Shown here piece after piece: positions 24,181-33,139 of a DNA stretch of 47,670 nucleotides; position 1 is the stretch's first letter, and every line of letters begins with the position of its first letter. A program made the translations under genes and the position numbers. The stretch lies in assembly GCA_964544605.1 (NCBI GenBank), contig CAZJBX010000023.1:1-47670 (forward strand), in the 5' to 3' direction. The notes beneath the pieces were generated by a model, which was not told where the DNA came from, searched no databases, and was given only the letters and a program-made list of their open reading frames with translations. The DNA is from JAMIFN01 sp964544605 (lineage in GTDB: Bacteria; Pseudomonadota; Gammaproteobacteria; Burkholderiales; Burkholderiaceae_C).

Positions 24181-25386
24181 ATGAGTGAAGCCAGCCCCAT
24201 GCAAGCCGCTCGCGATCGCCTCCAAGCCCACGGCTGGATCACGCGCCGCAGCGAGGCTTTTCAACACCTACCGCCCCCCGCCCTTGAGACATGGCTGGGC
24301 CCAACCCAGCCCGAAGCGGCCCACTGCGGCGGCCCATCCGCCTGGCAAGTGCGCTTGGCCGATGCCCGCTGGAAGGACAGCGTCAGCGTGCGCCGCCTGT
24401 CTTTGTTTGACGCGGCCGAACGCGCCGAAGTGCTGGCCCTGCTGCCTGCCGATGAAGCGGGCGAGGCCGCGCCCTTTGCGTGGGCCCACCGCGCCCTGTG
24501 TACCGAGGCATTGCACCTGCGTATCAGCGCCCAAGCCGACGGCAGTGGCATTTGCTGGCTGGAAGTCAAGCACCACGCCCTGAACACACCCCACGCTCCC
24601 CTGCTCATCATTGAAGTTGAAGCGGGCGCGCGCTGCGGCCTGCTGGAGCAACACAAAACCTTGGCGCAAACGGGGGCGCAAAACCTGCGCCTTATCGCCC
24701 GTGTGGGTGAAAGCGCCGAGCTGCAACACCTGCGCTGGGCACCACAGCACGAGGCCAGCCCTGTGGCCCATGTGCTGGATGTGGACATCGCCAGCGGCGG
24801 CCACTACGCCCAAGCCCTGATTGCCACCAGCAGCGCCTACCACTTGCAACGCACAGATTTCCGTATGCACGGCGAGGGTGCGGTGTCGCACCAAGGCGTG
24901 TTGATTTTGGCCAGCGAAGGCCAGCTCGATCACCAAGCCTATGCCCACCTGCTGGGGCAAAAAGGCCAGAGCCATGTGGAATCCCTCAGTCTGGCGCAAG
25001 GCAGCAGCAAAATCGTCAGCAACTCTTACACCGAGATTGCCGCTGGCGCGAGCGATAGCGGCATCTCGCAGCACATTGCGGGCATTCCGCTAGCGGGCCA
25101 GCCGCGCATGGTTTTGCGCCCGCATCTTGAAATCTCGCACGACCAAGTGCAAGCCAGCCACGGCGGCACTTGGGGCGCACTGCCGCAGGGCGCTTTGTTT
25201 TACGCCGCCCAACGCGGCCTGGAGCCTGCCGCCGCCAAACGCCTCGTCATGCAGGGCATGGCCCGCGCCTTGTTTGAGCGCAGCTTGAGCGCCGAGGCCG
25301 TGGCGCAATGGCTGGACCACGACGAGCTGGCCCCCGCCTTGGCCGCCCTGATTCAAAGCGAAAGCGAGGCCGCCTATGCCCGCTGA
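24181..25386 (+). CDS. sufD: Fe-S assembly protein SufD
   Basis: SufD is the SufB paralogue that completes the SufB-SufC2-SufD complex and helps iron entry. The 401-residue product has a variable N-terminal helical part and the conserved beta-helix end, with HFRM-type TDFRMHGEGAVSHQGVLILA and the GIPLAGQPRMVLRPHLEISH segment. Typical SufD C-terminal motifs (ASHGGTWGALPQGALFYAAQ) are present. It begins 24 bp after sufC with a GGAAG ribosome site and overlaps sufS by 11 bp. Confidence 0.95.
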   Translation: MSEASPMQAARDRLQAHGWITRRSEAFQHLPPPALETWLGPTQPEAAHCGGPSAWQVRLADARWKDSVSVRRLSLFDAAERAEVLALLPADEAGEAAPFAWAHRALCTEALHLRISAQADGSGICWLEVKHHALNTPHAPLLIIEVEAGARCGLLEQHKTLAQTGAQNLRLIARVGESAELQHLRWAPQHEASPVAHVLDVDIASGGHYAQALIATSSAYHLQRTDFRMHGEGAVSHQGVLILASEGQLDHQAYAHLLGQKGQSHVESLSLAQGSSKIVSNSYTEIAAGASDSGISQHIAGIPLAGQPRMVLRPHLEISHDQVQASHGGTWGALPQGALFYAAQRGLEPAAAKRLVMQGMARALFERSLSAEAVAQWLDHDELAPALAALIQSESEAAYAR

Positions 25387-26641
25387 TGCTGCCACGCAAG
25401 CCTCTGCCGCTTTCAAACCCGCCGATTGGCGCGCGCAATTTCCCATCTTGGCGCAAGAGGTCAATGGCCGCCCCTTGGCCTACCTTGACAACGCCGCCAC
25501 CACACAAATGCCGCTGGCCGTGATGGAGGCCATGCGCGAGTTTGAAAGCCAAAACCGCGCCAACATCCACCGTGGCGTACACACCTTGAGCCAACGCGCC
25601 ACCGATGCTTTTGAGGCCTCCCGCGCCACGCTTTTGCAATACCTTGGCTTGGGCGCAGGCCATGAACTGGTCTTCACCTCTGGCACCACCGAGGCCATCA
25701 ACACCATCGCCAACGGCCTCTGGGCCGCAGGCCCGGGCAAGGCCCCGCTGCAAGCGGGCGATCGCATCATCGTCAGCGGCCTAGAGCACCACGCCAACAT
25801 CCTCCCTTGGCGACATGCCGCCCGCATGACGGGGGCCGAGCTGGTGTTTTTAAAACCCGATGCCGATGGCCGTGTGCACGCCAATGAGCTGGCCCAGCTA
25901 CTGAACGACAAAACCCGTGTGTTCGCCATCACCGCCTGTGCCAATGCCACCGGCGAGCGCCCACCGTTTGAAGCCATGCTCAGCATGGCCAAGGCCGCTG
26001 GCGCTTACACCGTGCTCGATATGGCCCAAGTCGCGGGCCACAACTTGCCCGATTTGAACGCCATTGAAGCGGACTTCGCTGTTTTTTCAGGCCACAAAAT
26101 GTATGGCCCCATGGGCACAGGCGCATTGGTGGGCAAACGCCCTGCGCTGGAGCGCCTCTACCCCCTGCGTTTGGGCGGCGATATGGTCGATAGCGTGAGT
26201 TACGAGGGCGCGGTTTACGCCCAACTGCCCGCCCGCTTAGAGGGCGGCACGCCCAATGTGGCCGGTGCCGTGGGCTTGGCCGCTGCTGCGCAATTCATTG
26301 ACCGCGTGGGCCGCAGCGCCATCGATGCCCACATCCACAGCCTGCGCGCGCACACCGTGGCTGGCCTGCAAGCCATTGAAGGCGTGCGCGTGATTGCACC
26401 CCACGCCACGGATGCGGCACTGGTGTCATTTTTGCTCGACGATGTGCACCCGCACGACATCGGCACTTTGCTCGACCAACGCGGCGTGGCCGTACGCACC
26501 GGCCACCACTGCGCCCAGCCCCTGCTCGATGCCCTTTGCGCTGGCCCCACCACCCGCGCCTCTTTTGCGCTCTACAACAGCGCCGAAGAAGTCCACACCC
26601 TGCTTGAAGGCGTGAAATTTTGCCTAGAGGTATTGCGATGA
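25376..26641 (+). CDS. sufS: cysteine desulfurase SufS
   Basis: SufS is a class II, PLP-dependent cysteine desulfurase that removes sulfur from cysteine to form an enzyme persulfide. The 421-residue product has the family NIHRGVHTLSQRATDAFEA motif, the PLP lysine K241 (FSGHKMYGPMGTG), and the catalytic cysteine C379 in RTGHHCAQP. The usual HVSNVLG segment before the cofactor Asp is here TACANATGERPP, a divergence worth noting. It overlaps sufD by 11 bp and sufU by 4 bp, so translation is coupled. Sulfur acceptance is expected by the neighbouring SufU rather than SufE. Confidence 0.95.
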   Translation: MPADAATQASAAFKPADWRAQFPILAQEVNGRPLAYLDNAATTQMPLAVMEAMREFESQNRANIHRGVHTLSQRATDAFEASRATLLQYLGLGAGHELVFTSGTTEAINTIANGLWAAGPGKAPLQAGDRIIVSGLEHHANILPWRHAARMTGAELVFLKPDADGRVHANELAQLLNDKTRVFAITACANATGERPPFEAMLSMAKAAGAYTVLDMAQVAGHNLPDLNAIEADFAVFSGHKMYGPMGTGALVGKRPALERLYPLRLGGDMVDSVSYEGAVYAQLPARLEGGTPNVAGAVGLAAAAQFIDRVGRSAIDAHIHSLRAHTVAGLQAIEGVRVIAPHATDAALVSFLLDDVHPHDIGTLLDQRGVAVRTGHHCAQPLLDALCAGPTTRASFALYNSAEEVHTLLEGVKFCLEVLR

Positions 26642-27105
26642 AACCCATCAGCGCCGCTGAAAACGACCTATACCAAGAAGTCGTGCTGGAGCACAAACGC
26701 GCCCCGCGCAACTTCGGCCACCTCGACCACCCCAGCCACCAAGCGCAGGGCACCAACCCCTCTTGCGGCGACCGCGTTGCCGTGGAGCTGCTGATTGAAG
26801 ACGGCCAGCGCATTGAGGACATCCGCTTTAGCGGCGTGGGCTGCGCCATCTGCATGGCCTCTACTTCCATGATGACCGAGGCCGTCAAAGGCCGCGACAT
26901 TGCCGTGGCCGAGGCCCTGCAACAGCACTTTCGTGGCGTGCTCACGGGCGAACAAGAGCCCGATGCCAAGCACCTGGGCAAGCTCATCAGCTTGCAAGGC
27001 GTGCGCCAATACCCCAGCCGCATCAAATGCGCCCTGCTGGGCTGGCACGCCCTCATGCACGCCATACAAGGCCAGGCCGACGCTGGCGGCACCGAAGAGG
27101 AGTAA
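26638..27105 (+). CDS. sufU: Fe-S assembly sulfurtransferase SufU
   Basis: SufU is an IscU-like, zinc-containing protein that accepts sulfur from SufS. The 155-residue product contains C43 and D45 (NPSCGD), C69 (GVGCAIC) and C131 (SRIKCALLGW), the conserved zinc/sulfur ligands. The long stretch between the second and third of these is the insertion that separates SufU from IscU. The ATG at 26638 overlaps the sufS stop (ATGA). It ends with an acidic tail. The SufU type of SUF system is best known in Firmicutes; here it is in a proteobacterial operon without sufE. Confidence 0.93.
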   Translation: MKPISAAENDLYQEVVLEHKRAPRNFGHLDHPSHQAQGTNPSCGDRVAVELLIEDGQRIEDIRFSGVGCAICMASTSMMTEAVKGRDIAVAEALQQHFRGVLTGEQEPDAKHLGKLISLQGVRQYPSRIKCALLGWHALMHAIQGQADAGGTEEE

Positions 27106-27110
27106 ACCCC

Positions 27111-27665
27111 ATGTTCAATCGCAGGCAAAGAGAAGATGTGCTGGTGCGCCGCAGCGTCATGGCTGAAACCGTGCCCAGCGGCCACCCCGTTGAATTGCAA
27201 GAAGGCATGATTGCGCAAATCACGCAAGCCTTGGGCGGCACTTTCACCCTCTTGGTGGAAGGCCAGCTCATGCGCATCAAGGGCGAAGACGCTGACGCCA
27301 TCGGCAAGGAGCCACCCCGTGGCCTCGACATGCCCGATGCCCCCAGCGTGGAAGAAATCGAGCCTTTGGTCTGGAAGGTGCTGCGCACCTGCTACGACCC
27401 TGAAATCCCCGTCAATATCGTCGATTTGGGCTTGGTCTATTCTGTGGCCATCAAACCCACAGGCGAGCAAGACAAGGTGCATGTCTTTATGGACATGACC
27501 CTCACGGCCCCTGGCTGCGGCATGGGTGAATCGATTGCCAACGAAGCCTGCGACAAAATCCTCACCATCCCCCGTGTGGCCGAGGCCACGGTCAATTTGG
27601 TTTTTGACCCACCCTGGAGCCGCGCCATGATGAGCGAAGGCGCCAAACTCGCCCTTGGCATGTAA
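27111..27665 (+). CDS. sufT: SufT / MIP18-family Fe-S maturation protein
   Basis: SufT helps maturation of Fe-S proteins when cluster demand is high. The 184-residue product has an N-terminal half typical of proteobacterial SufT (EGMIAQITQALGGTFTLLVE) and a C-terminal MIP18/DUF59 domain at about residues 80-180, with YDPEIPVNIVDLGLVYSV, LTAPGCGMGESIAN and VFDPPWSRAMMSEGAKL. The conserved Cys is in APGCGM. A GAGGAG precedes the ATG at 27111, 5 bp after sufU. It is the last recognisable suf gene; xseA starts 26 bp later. Confidence 0.92.
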   Translation: MFNRRQREDVLVRRSVMAETVPSGHPVELQEGMIAQITQALGGTFTLLVEGQLMRIKGEDADAIGKEPPRGLDMPDAPSVEEIEPLVWKVLRTCYDPEIPVNIVDLGLVYSVAIKPTGEQDKVHVFMDMTLTAPGCGMGESIANEACDKILTIPRVAEATVNLVFDPPWSRAMMSEGAKLALGM

Positions 27666-27691
27666 GCGCCCACTTGGGCTATAGGCCACTC

Positions 27692-29050
27692 ATGGCAAGC
27701 GCTGGCAAAGACAACATCTGGAGCGTCAGCGGCTTGGCCGCCGCCATTGGCTCGGCTTTTGAGCGCAGTTGGCCCGCCCTCAGTGTGGCCGGTGAAATCA
27801 GCAACTACAGCCTCAGCCCCAGCGGCCACGCCTACTTCTCCATCAAAGATACGCAAGCGCAAATGCGCTGCGTCATCTTTCGCCGCAATCTGGCGCAACT
27901 GTCTTTTCAGCCGCAAAACGGCCAGCAAGTGCAGTTGCGCGCCAAGCTCAGCCTGTATCAGCCGCGCGGCGATTTGCAACTGATTGTGGAGGCCATGAGC
28001 CGCCCCAGCGCGGGCGATTTGCACGAGGCTTTTCTGCGCCTCAAAGCCAAGCTGCAAGCCGAAGGCTTGTTTGACAGCGCCCGCAAACGCCCCCTGCCCA
28101 GCCACCCGCAGCGCATCGGCTTGGTCACCTCAGCCGCAGGCGCAGCCCAGCACGATGTGGCGCAAACCCTGGCCCGCCGTGCGCCGCATATTCCACTGCT
28201 GTTTGCCCCCGCCAGCGTGCAGGGCAGCAGCGCCCCCGCCGAGCTGATTGCCGCCCTGCAGCGCCTCTACGCCCTGCGGCCTGATGTGATTTTGCTGGTG
28301 CGCGGCGGCGGCAGTGCCGAGGACTTGGCCGCCTTCAACGACGAAGCCTTGGCCCGCTGCATCGCCGCCAGCCCCGTGCCCATCGTCAGCGGCGTGGGGC
28401 ATGAGAGCGACTTCTCCATTGCCGATTTTGTGGCCGATGTGCGCGCCGCCACCCCCACCGCTGCGGCTGAACTGGCCGCGCCTGAGCGCAGCCAACTGCT
28501 GGCCCAGTTGCAACACATGCAGGCGCAAATACAAGCCCGTGTGCAGCAGCGGCTTGAGCAAGTGAGTATTCACTTAGACCGCGGCGCCATGCAACTGACG
28601 CATTGGCGCAGCCATACCCTGCAAGCACAACAGCACCGCCTGAGCCAGCAAAGCCTGCGCCTGCACAGCGGCTTGGCCGGCCAGCTCAGGCAGGCCCAGC
28701 ACGCCCTGCGCACACAGGGGCAAAGCCTGCGCCACAGCAGCCAAAACCTCTTGCGCCAGCAAGCGGCCCTTTTGCAGCAACAAGCCCAGCAATGCCAGCA
28801 CAGCACCCAAGTCAGCATTCACTTGGCGCATAAAAAACTCAGTTCTTTTGAACAACGCCTACTGGCCCTGCAATCGGCACGCGCTGCGCACAGCGTGATT
28901 TTGCAGCGCGGCGATGGGCAAACCATTCGCAGCTTGGCCGATGTCAAAGTGGGCGAACACTTGCACGCCCAATTGCAAGATGGCCGCCTGGATTTGGGCG
29001 TGCTGGGCAAACACGCAGGCACAAAAAACGGCCCCGCAGGGCCGCTCTGA
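27692..29050 (+). CDS. xseA: exodeoxyribonuclease VII large subunit
   Basis: XseA with XseB degrades single-stranded DNA processively. The 452-residue product has an N-terminal OB fold (VAGEISNYSLSPSGHAYFSI), the central catalytic domain (RIGLVTSAAGAAQHDV, RGGGSAEDLAAFNDEALARC, then GVGHESDFSIADFVADVRAA) and a long Gln/His-rich coiled-coil region at about 280-400 that would bind XseB. The ATG at 27692 is preferred; a TTG six codons upstream is also in frame. It may be read through from the suf operon. It converges on lipA with 19 bp between the stops. No xseB is in the window. Confidence 0.95.
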   Translation: MASAGKDNIWSVSGLAAAIGSAFERSWPALSVAGEISNYSLSPSGHAYFSIKDTQAQMRCVIFRRNLAQLSFQPQNGQQVQLRAKLSLYQPRGDLQLIVEAMSRPSAGDLHEAFLRLKAKLQAEGLFDSARKRPLPSHPQRIGLVTSAAGAAQHDVAQTLARRAPHIPLLFAPASVQGSSAPAELIAALQRLYALRPDVILLVRGGGSAEDLAAFNDEALARCIAASPVPIVSGVGHESDFSIADFVADVRAATPTAAAELAAPERSQLLAQLQHMQAQIQARVQQRLEQVSIHLDRGAMQLTHWRSHTLQAQQHRLSQQSLRLHSGLAGQLRQAQHALRTQGQSLRHSSQNLLRQQAALLQQQAQQCQHSTQVSIHLAHKKLSSFEQRLLALQSARAAHSVILQRGDGQTIRSLADVKVGEHLHAQLQDGRLDLGVLGKHAGTKNGPAGPL

Positions 29051-29069
29051 TTCACAGCACAAGCTGCAC

Positions 29070-30056
29070 TCAAGCCACGCCATCGGCCTGCTGGTCGGCG
29101 TGGTAGCTCGAACGCACCAGCGCCCCCACTGCCGCATGTTTAAAGCCCATGGCATAAGCCTCGGTTTCAAACATCTTGAAGGTGTCAGGGTGCACATAGC
29201 GGCGCACAGGCAAGTGGGCATTTGTGGGGGCCAAATACTGGCCGATGGTGAGCATATCGATGTCATGCGCACGCATATCGCGCATCACCTCTAAAATCTC
29301 CTCATCCGTCTCGCCCAGCCCCACCATCAGGCCGCTTTTGGTCGGCACGCTGGGGTTCAGCTCTTTGAATTTTTTCAGCAAATTCAGGCTGAATTGGTAA
29401 TCTGAGCCAGGGCGGGCCTCTTTGTACAAACGCGGCACAGTCTCTAGGTTGTGGTTCATCACATCGGGCGGTGCGGCCAGCAAAATATTCAGGGCGCGAT
29501 CATCACGGCCACGGAAATCTGGCGTGAGGATTTCAATGCGGGTGCTCGGCGAGAGCTCGCGCACATGGCGGATGCAATCGACAAAATGCTGCGAGCCGCC
29601 GTCGCGCAAATCATCACGATCGACACTGGTAATCACCACATAGCTCAGCTTCATGGCCGCAATCGTTTTCGCCAAATTCAAAGGCTCATTCGCATCCAGC
29701 GCATCGGGGCGGCCGTGGCCCACATCGCAAAAAGGACAACGGCGCGTGCATTTATCGCCCATGATCATGAAGGTCGCCGTGCCTCGGCCAAAGCACTCGC
29801 CAATATTGGGGCAACTGGCCTCCTCGCAGACGGTGTGCAAATTGTTTTCACGCAAGATGCGCTTGATTTCATAGAAGCGGGTGTTCACGCTGCCCGCCTT
29901 GACCCGAATCCAATCGGGTTTTTTCAGCGGCTCAGCCACTTTGTGGATTTTGATGGGCAGGCGCGCCAACTTCGCCTCGGCCTTTTGCTTCAAGCTGGGG
30001 TCGTAATCGGCGGCACTCTGCGCCGTGCGGATGGTGTTGGGGCTGTCGCTGCTCAT
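29070..30056 (-). CDS. lipA: lipoyl synthase
   Basis: LipA is a radical SAM enzyme that inserts two sulfurs into octanoyl groups on lipoyl domains, consuming an auxiliary cluster. The 328-residue product has the auxiliary-cluster cysteines C77, C82 and C88 (CEEASCPNIGEC) and the radical-SAM cysteines C103, C107 and C110 (CTRRCPFC), plus the terminal RSSYHADQ segment with the Ser ligand. The start is the ATG at 30056; an upstream in-frame Met lies in a region with no family match. lipB is not adjacent. Its position beside the suf operon fits its heavy Fe-S demand, though the two are convergent, not co-transcribed. Confidence 0.96.
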   Translation of the reverse strand: MSSDSPNTIRTAQSAADYDPSLKQKAEAKLARLPIKIHKVAEPLKKPDWIRVKAGSVNTRFYEIKRILRENNLHTVCEEASCPNIGECFGRGTATFMIMGDKCTRRCPFCDVGHGRPDALDANEPLNLAKTIAAMKLSYVVITSVDRDDLRDGGSQHFVDCIRHVRELSPSTRIEILTPDFRGRDDRALNILLAAPPDVMNHNLETVPRLYKEARPGSDYQFSLNLLKKFKELNPSVPTKSGLMVGLGETDEEILEVMRDMRAHDIDMLTIGQYLAPTNAHLPVRRYVHPDTFKMFETEAYAMGFKHAAVGALVRSSYHADQQADGVA

Positions 30057-30149
30057 GGGCTGACCTAGTAAGAAGATGAATGGGGCAATTTTACCCAAGC
30101 GCCCTTACACGGGCTGGGTGAAGGGTTTGCGGCCCCGCCCTTTTTTGCC

Positions 30150-30220
30150 GTCATTGCGGACTCGATCCGCAATCTCAAACGCAGCTAAAACCTAGATTGC
30201 GGCTCGGGGGCCGCAATGAC
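30150..30220. repeat. paired REP-like hairpins, copy 1
   Basis: Two hairpins point toward each other. The left arm is GTCATTGCGG...CCGCAAT and the right arm is ATTGCGG...CCGCAATGAC; together they also form one 71-bp inverted repeat. They lie in the 214-bp gap between the lipA start and the stop of the 4,6-dehydratase gene, which holds no gene. The same core (GTCATTGCGG) recurs at 32501 and at 47562-47571. Confidence 0.8.
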
Positions 30221-30270
30221 GAAATCATCAAGACGGCAGCCGTCAAATCCCCGCATCAAAGGCGCGAAAC

Positions 30271-32211
30271 TCAGGCTTCGCTGGCCTCGCACGCCTCATC
30301 AAAGCCCGCCACATGCTTGGCCAAAATCGCCCGCACAGTGGCGGTGTCCTCCAAACGGGCCGCTTGCTCTAGGGCGCTGATGGCGGGCAGCAATTCATGC
30401 CAGGGCAAAAAGCGCTCCCGCGCCATCATGATGCGCTCGTGCTGCGTGGGCATGGGGTTATCGCCAATCAGCAGCTCCTCATACAGCTTCTCGCCTGGGC
30501 GCAGGCCCACCACCTTCACCTCAATATCGCCATCAGGGTGCTCGGCATCGCGCAGTTTCAGGCCGCTCAGCTCCACCATCTTGCGGGCCAAATCCACAAT
30601 CTTCACTGGTTCGCCCATATCCAGCACAAACACCTCACCGCCCTGCGCCATGGCCCCCGCTTGCAGCACCAACTGCGCCGCCTCAGGTATGGTCATAAAG
30701 TAGCGCGTCACCTCCTCATGCGTCACCGTCAGCGGCCCGCCGCGCTTGAGCTGCTGCCTGAACAAAGGCACCACCGAGCCACTGCTGCCCAGCACATTGC
30801 CAAAGCGCACCATAGAGAAATTCGTCTTGCGCGGCACAGGCTCAGCCCCACACTCATCTGTCAAGCCCGCAAAGCTCACCGCATCGCTCGCGGCCAAAGC
30901 CTGCAAACACAACTCGGCCATGCGCTTGCTCGCCCCCATCACATTCGGCGGGCGCACCGCCTTATCGGTTGAAATCAACACAAAATTGCCCACGCCCACT
31001 TCCATCGCCGCCCGCGCCACATTCAGCGTGCCCAGCACATTGTTGAGCACCCCCTCGCTGGGGTTACTCTGCACCAGTGGCACATGCTTGTAGGCCGCTG
31101 CGTGGAAGACCACATCAGGCTGCTCAGCGGCAAACACCACCCGCAAACGCCGCAAACTCCGAATCGTGCCCAGCACAGGCCGCAGCTCAAGCTGATAGCC
31201 CTGCTGCTGGCACAGGCGCAACAACTCTTGGTGAATCGCATACAGGCCAAACTCGTTGTGCTCCAGCAGCACCAAACGCCTCGGCCCCTCTTGCACAATT
31301 TGGCGGCACAACTCACTGCCAATACTGCCGCCCGCCCCCGTCACCAACACCACCTTGCCGCGCAAATTCTGCGCCAGCAAATCGGCATCAGGATCCACTG
31401 GCGCACGGCCCAGCAAATCCTCAATCTCCAGCTCTTTGAAGTCTGAAATCGACACCTTGCCCTGCGCCAAATCCAACATCCCCGGCAGAGAACGCACCCG
31501 CACGGGCAAACTGCGCAAAGAATCAATGACACGGCGGCGCTGCTGCCAGCCCAGCGACGGAATCGCCAGCAAAATATCGCTCACCTTGTAACGCGCCACC
31601 CACTCAGGCACATCACTCGGCGCAATAATGCGCAGCCCATGAATACTGCGCCCCACCTTCTGCGCATCCGCATCCACAAACGCCACCACCGAATACTCGC
31701 GCATCACGCTCAAAGCCAGCGCCGTCTGCACCCCAGCCTCACCTGCGCCATAAATCAGCAAACGGCCCTTAGGCCCAGCCATGCGCTCACGGCTACAGCG
31801 CCCCAGCCAATACCGCGCCACCACCCGCCACAAACCCGCCAGCACCGTAAACACCAGCGGCTGAATCAAACCCACGCTGCGCGGCACGCCTTCGGGCTGC
31901 ACCCACATAATCAAAATGAAAAACAGCAGCGCATAAGCCAGCACCGCCTTGCCCATGGCCTCTAACGCCTGCATCCCCACATAGCGGAACACCGCCCGAT
32001 ACAAACCCCAGTACACAAAAAACGGCAGAAAAAGCAAAGCCCCCACATACAAAAAGAGCTCTTGCCCGCGTGGCACATCCCACACCTCTAGGCGCAAATA
32101 AAACGCCAGCCACATCGACAACAACGCCACCGTCACATCCAACAGCAGCACCACCAATAATTTCGCCCATCGGGGCAGAACCAGCAAACGCTGGGCAACC
32201 ACACGCAACAT
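30271..32211 (-). CDS. membrane-bound nucleoside-diphosphate-sugar 4,6-dehydratase (FlaA1/WbpM/CapD type)
   Basis: This enzyme converts a UDP-HexNAc, usually UDP-GlcNAc, to the 4-keto-6-deoxy sugar. The 646-residue product has four membrane helices in residues 1-130, a first Rossmann domain (IYGAGEAGVQ, about 153-162), and a catalytic SDR domain with TGAGGSIGSE (291-300). The active-site region is STDKAVRPPNVMGASKR, where M425 replaces the usual SDR tyrosine, as in WbpM. The start at 32211 has GGGAG with 6-nt spacing. It is separated from the other polysaccharide genes by the toxin-like cassette. No aminotransferase or reductase to finish the sugar is in the window. Confidence 0.93.
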   Translation of the reverse strand: MLRVVAQRLLVLPRWAKLLVVLLLDVTVALLSMWLAFYLRLEVWDVPRGQELFLYVGALLFLPFFVYWGLYRAVFRYVGMQALEAMGKAVLAYALLFFILIMWVQPEGVPRSVGLIQPLVFTVLAGLWRVVARYWLGRCSRERMAGPKGRLLIYGAGEAGVQTALALSVMREYSVVAFVDADAQKVGRSIHGLRIIAPSDVPEWVARYKVSDILLAIPSLGWQQRRRVIDSLRSLPVRVRSLPGMLDLAQGKVSISDFKELEIEDLLGRAPVDPDADLLAQNLRGKVVLVTGAGGSIGSELCRQIVQEGPRRLVLLEHNEFGLYAIHQELLRLCQQQGYQLELRPVLGTIRSLRRLRVVFAAEQPDVVFHAAAYKHVPLVQSNPSEGVLNNVLGTLNVARAAMEVGVGNFVLISTDKAVRPPNVMGASKRMAELCLQALAASDAVSFAGLTDECGAEPVPRKTNFSMVRFGNVLGSSGSVVPLFRQQLKRGGPLTVTHEEVTRYFMTIPEAAQLVLQAGAMAQGGEVFVLDMGEPVKIVDLARKMVELSGLKLRDAEHPDGDIEVKVVGLRPGEKLYEELLIGDNPMPTQHERIMMARERFLPWHELLPAISALEQAARLEDTATVRAILAKHVAGFDEACEASEA

Positions 32212-32284
32212 CAGGCACTCCCTTTTTATACACATTCTCTTGGGTCAGCACACGGAACAAAAGGCCAACGGCAAACCAGCCCTT

Positions 32285-32313
32285 ATTTTACTCAAGCCCC
32301 CTGGCCCGTCCAA
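32285..32313 (-). promoter_or_regulatory. possible promoter of the 4,6-dehydratase gene
   Basis: On the minus strand TTGGAC (32308-32313) and TAAAAT (32285-32290) are 17 bp apart, about 75 bp upstream of the chosen start. The -10 is good and the -35 weak. It would allow expression independent of the long polysaccharide operon. Confidence 0.45.
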
Positions 32314-32364
32314 CAGCACCACAGTGTTTAAAGGGTCAATAAAGCCACAGAAAAAGCAAAGTTT

Positions 32365-32434
32365 GTAGGGGCGTTGCATGCAACGCCCAGACGAGGTGCA
32401 GGGTTTGTGATGGCCTTGCATGCAAGGCCCCTAC
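32365..32434. repeat. 70-bp palindromic repeat, copy A
   Basis: The ends are inverted (GTAGGGGC and GCCCCTAC). Each arm is itself a perfect palindrome around TGCATGCA: GGGCGTTGCATGCAACGCCC on the left and GGCCTTGCATGCAAGGCC on the right. It is identical over all 70 bp to the copy at 33531-33600, in the same orientation. It resembles a small non-autonomous MITE or REP-type element; no encoded protein is present. Confidence 0.9.
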
Positions 32435-32454
32435 GAAAAACCGCTATAACACAC

Positions 32455-32512
32455 ACCCCTCCACAGGATGGGAATAAAACCGCCGACCCCATCCACCCTT
32501 GTCATTGCGGAC
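32455..32512. repeat. REP-like composite repeat, copy 2
   Basis: ACCCCTCCACAGGATGGGAA is followed about 25 bp later by CACCCTTGTCATTGCGG. The same order of blocks is found on the opposite strand at 47545-47612, and the GTCATTGCGG core also at 30150. The second half of the GTCATTGCGG hairpin is missing here, so this copy looks truncated or decayed. Confidence 0.6.
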
Positions 32513-32530
32513 TACCGAACCCCTCGTCCA

Positions 32531-33139
32531 CTAGCTCTGCGGCAAGGTATCCAAAATCATCTGCGCCCACGGCTCCAAATCTTGATAGACCTTTGCCACC
32601 ACGCCATCTTTCACCTTAAAAAGCAACTGCGCATCCTCGTTTTCTGCCGAGTTATCGTAGAAATACAGCCGATCCACGACTGGCGCCACCGTCACACAAT
32701 TCCCAATGGATTTGTAGTAACGCGTAAAAATCTTATCCATTGGCACGGCATGTCCCCCTTCAAGCACACGCCGCCCCACACGGCCAATATTGATACTGGG
32801 CTCCTTCGTGCAAACAAAGAACACACGAATGAAAAATCCTGCCTGTTCCGCCTCGCGAATAAAATCAACCTTATCGGGAGCAGAAAACACCGTCTCTAAA
32901 GCCAAACTTCGCCCTTCACGAATGCAACGGTGGCGCATCTCCGTTGCCAATTGGGCCGCCTTCAAGACAGAAGCTTCATCATTCCAGCCATCAAACTGCG
33001 TTTGCGCAATCTCATCTGCATTGATGTACTCGCAGCCCTGCATCCATTGATGCCTCAGCAGCTTTTCTGTAATCGTCGTTTTGCCCGAACCATTCGGCCC
33101 AGCCACAACAATCAGAACAGGACGCTGTTCAACGGCCAC
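32531..33139 (-). CDS. zeta-toxin-like P-loop kinase
   Basis: The 202-residue product is a small P-loop kinase with Walker A AGPNGSGKTT (about 13-22), a following NADEIAQTQFDG segment and ALETVFSAPDK, the pattern of the zeta toxin / AAA_33 family. Zeta toxins phosphorylate UDP-activated amino sugars and block wall synthesis. Here UDP-sugars are also the substrates of the surrounding polysaccharide genes. The start is a GTG at 33139 with AAGGAG 7 nt upstream; it overlaps the upstream 63-codon gene by 11 bp. Upstream Met codons in frame lie inside that gene. Toxicity is inferred from the family only; a housekeeping kinase role is possible. Confidence 0.8.
   Translation of the reverse strand: MAVEQRPVLIVVAGPNGSGKTTITEKLLRHQWMQGCEYINADEIAQTQFDGWNDEASVLKAAQLATEMRHRCIREGRSLALETVFSAPDKVDFIREAEQAGFFIRVFFVCTKEPSINIGRVGRRVLEGGHAVPMDKIFTRYYKSIGNCVTVAPVVDRLYFYDNSAENEDAQLLFKVKDGVVAKVYQDLEPWAQMILDTLPQS

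Larger units (their letters stand above)
32212..32530. other. 319-bp intergenic region with repeats, no gene
   Basis: The region between the dehydratase start and the stop of the zeta-like gene contains the probable promoter at 32285-32313, the 70-bp palindromic repeat at 32365-32434 and a REP-like composite at 32455-32512. Short open frames through the repeat translate the palindrome and are not credible genes. Confidence 0.7.

Noticed and set aside
26295..27689. A 464-codon open frame on the minus strand across sufS, sufU and sufT
   Set aside because: It has low-complexity, Arg/Cys-rich sequence with no family match and runs antisense to three conserved suf genes.
32374..32619. Small plus-strand frames starting inside the two 70-bp repeats, both beginning MHATPRRGAGF
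   Set aside because: The shared peptide only reflects the identical repeat DNA; the frames diverge immediately outside it.
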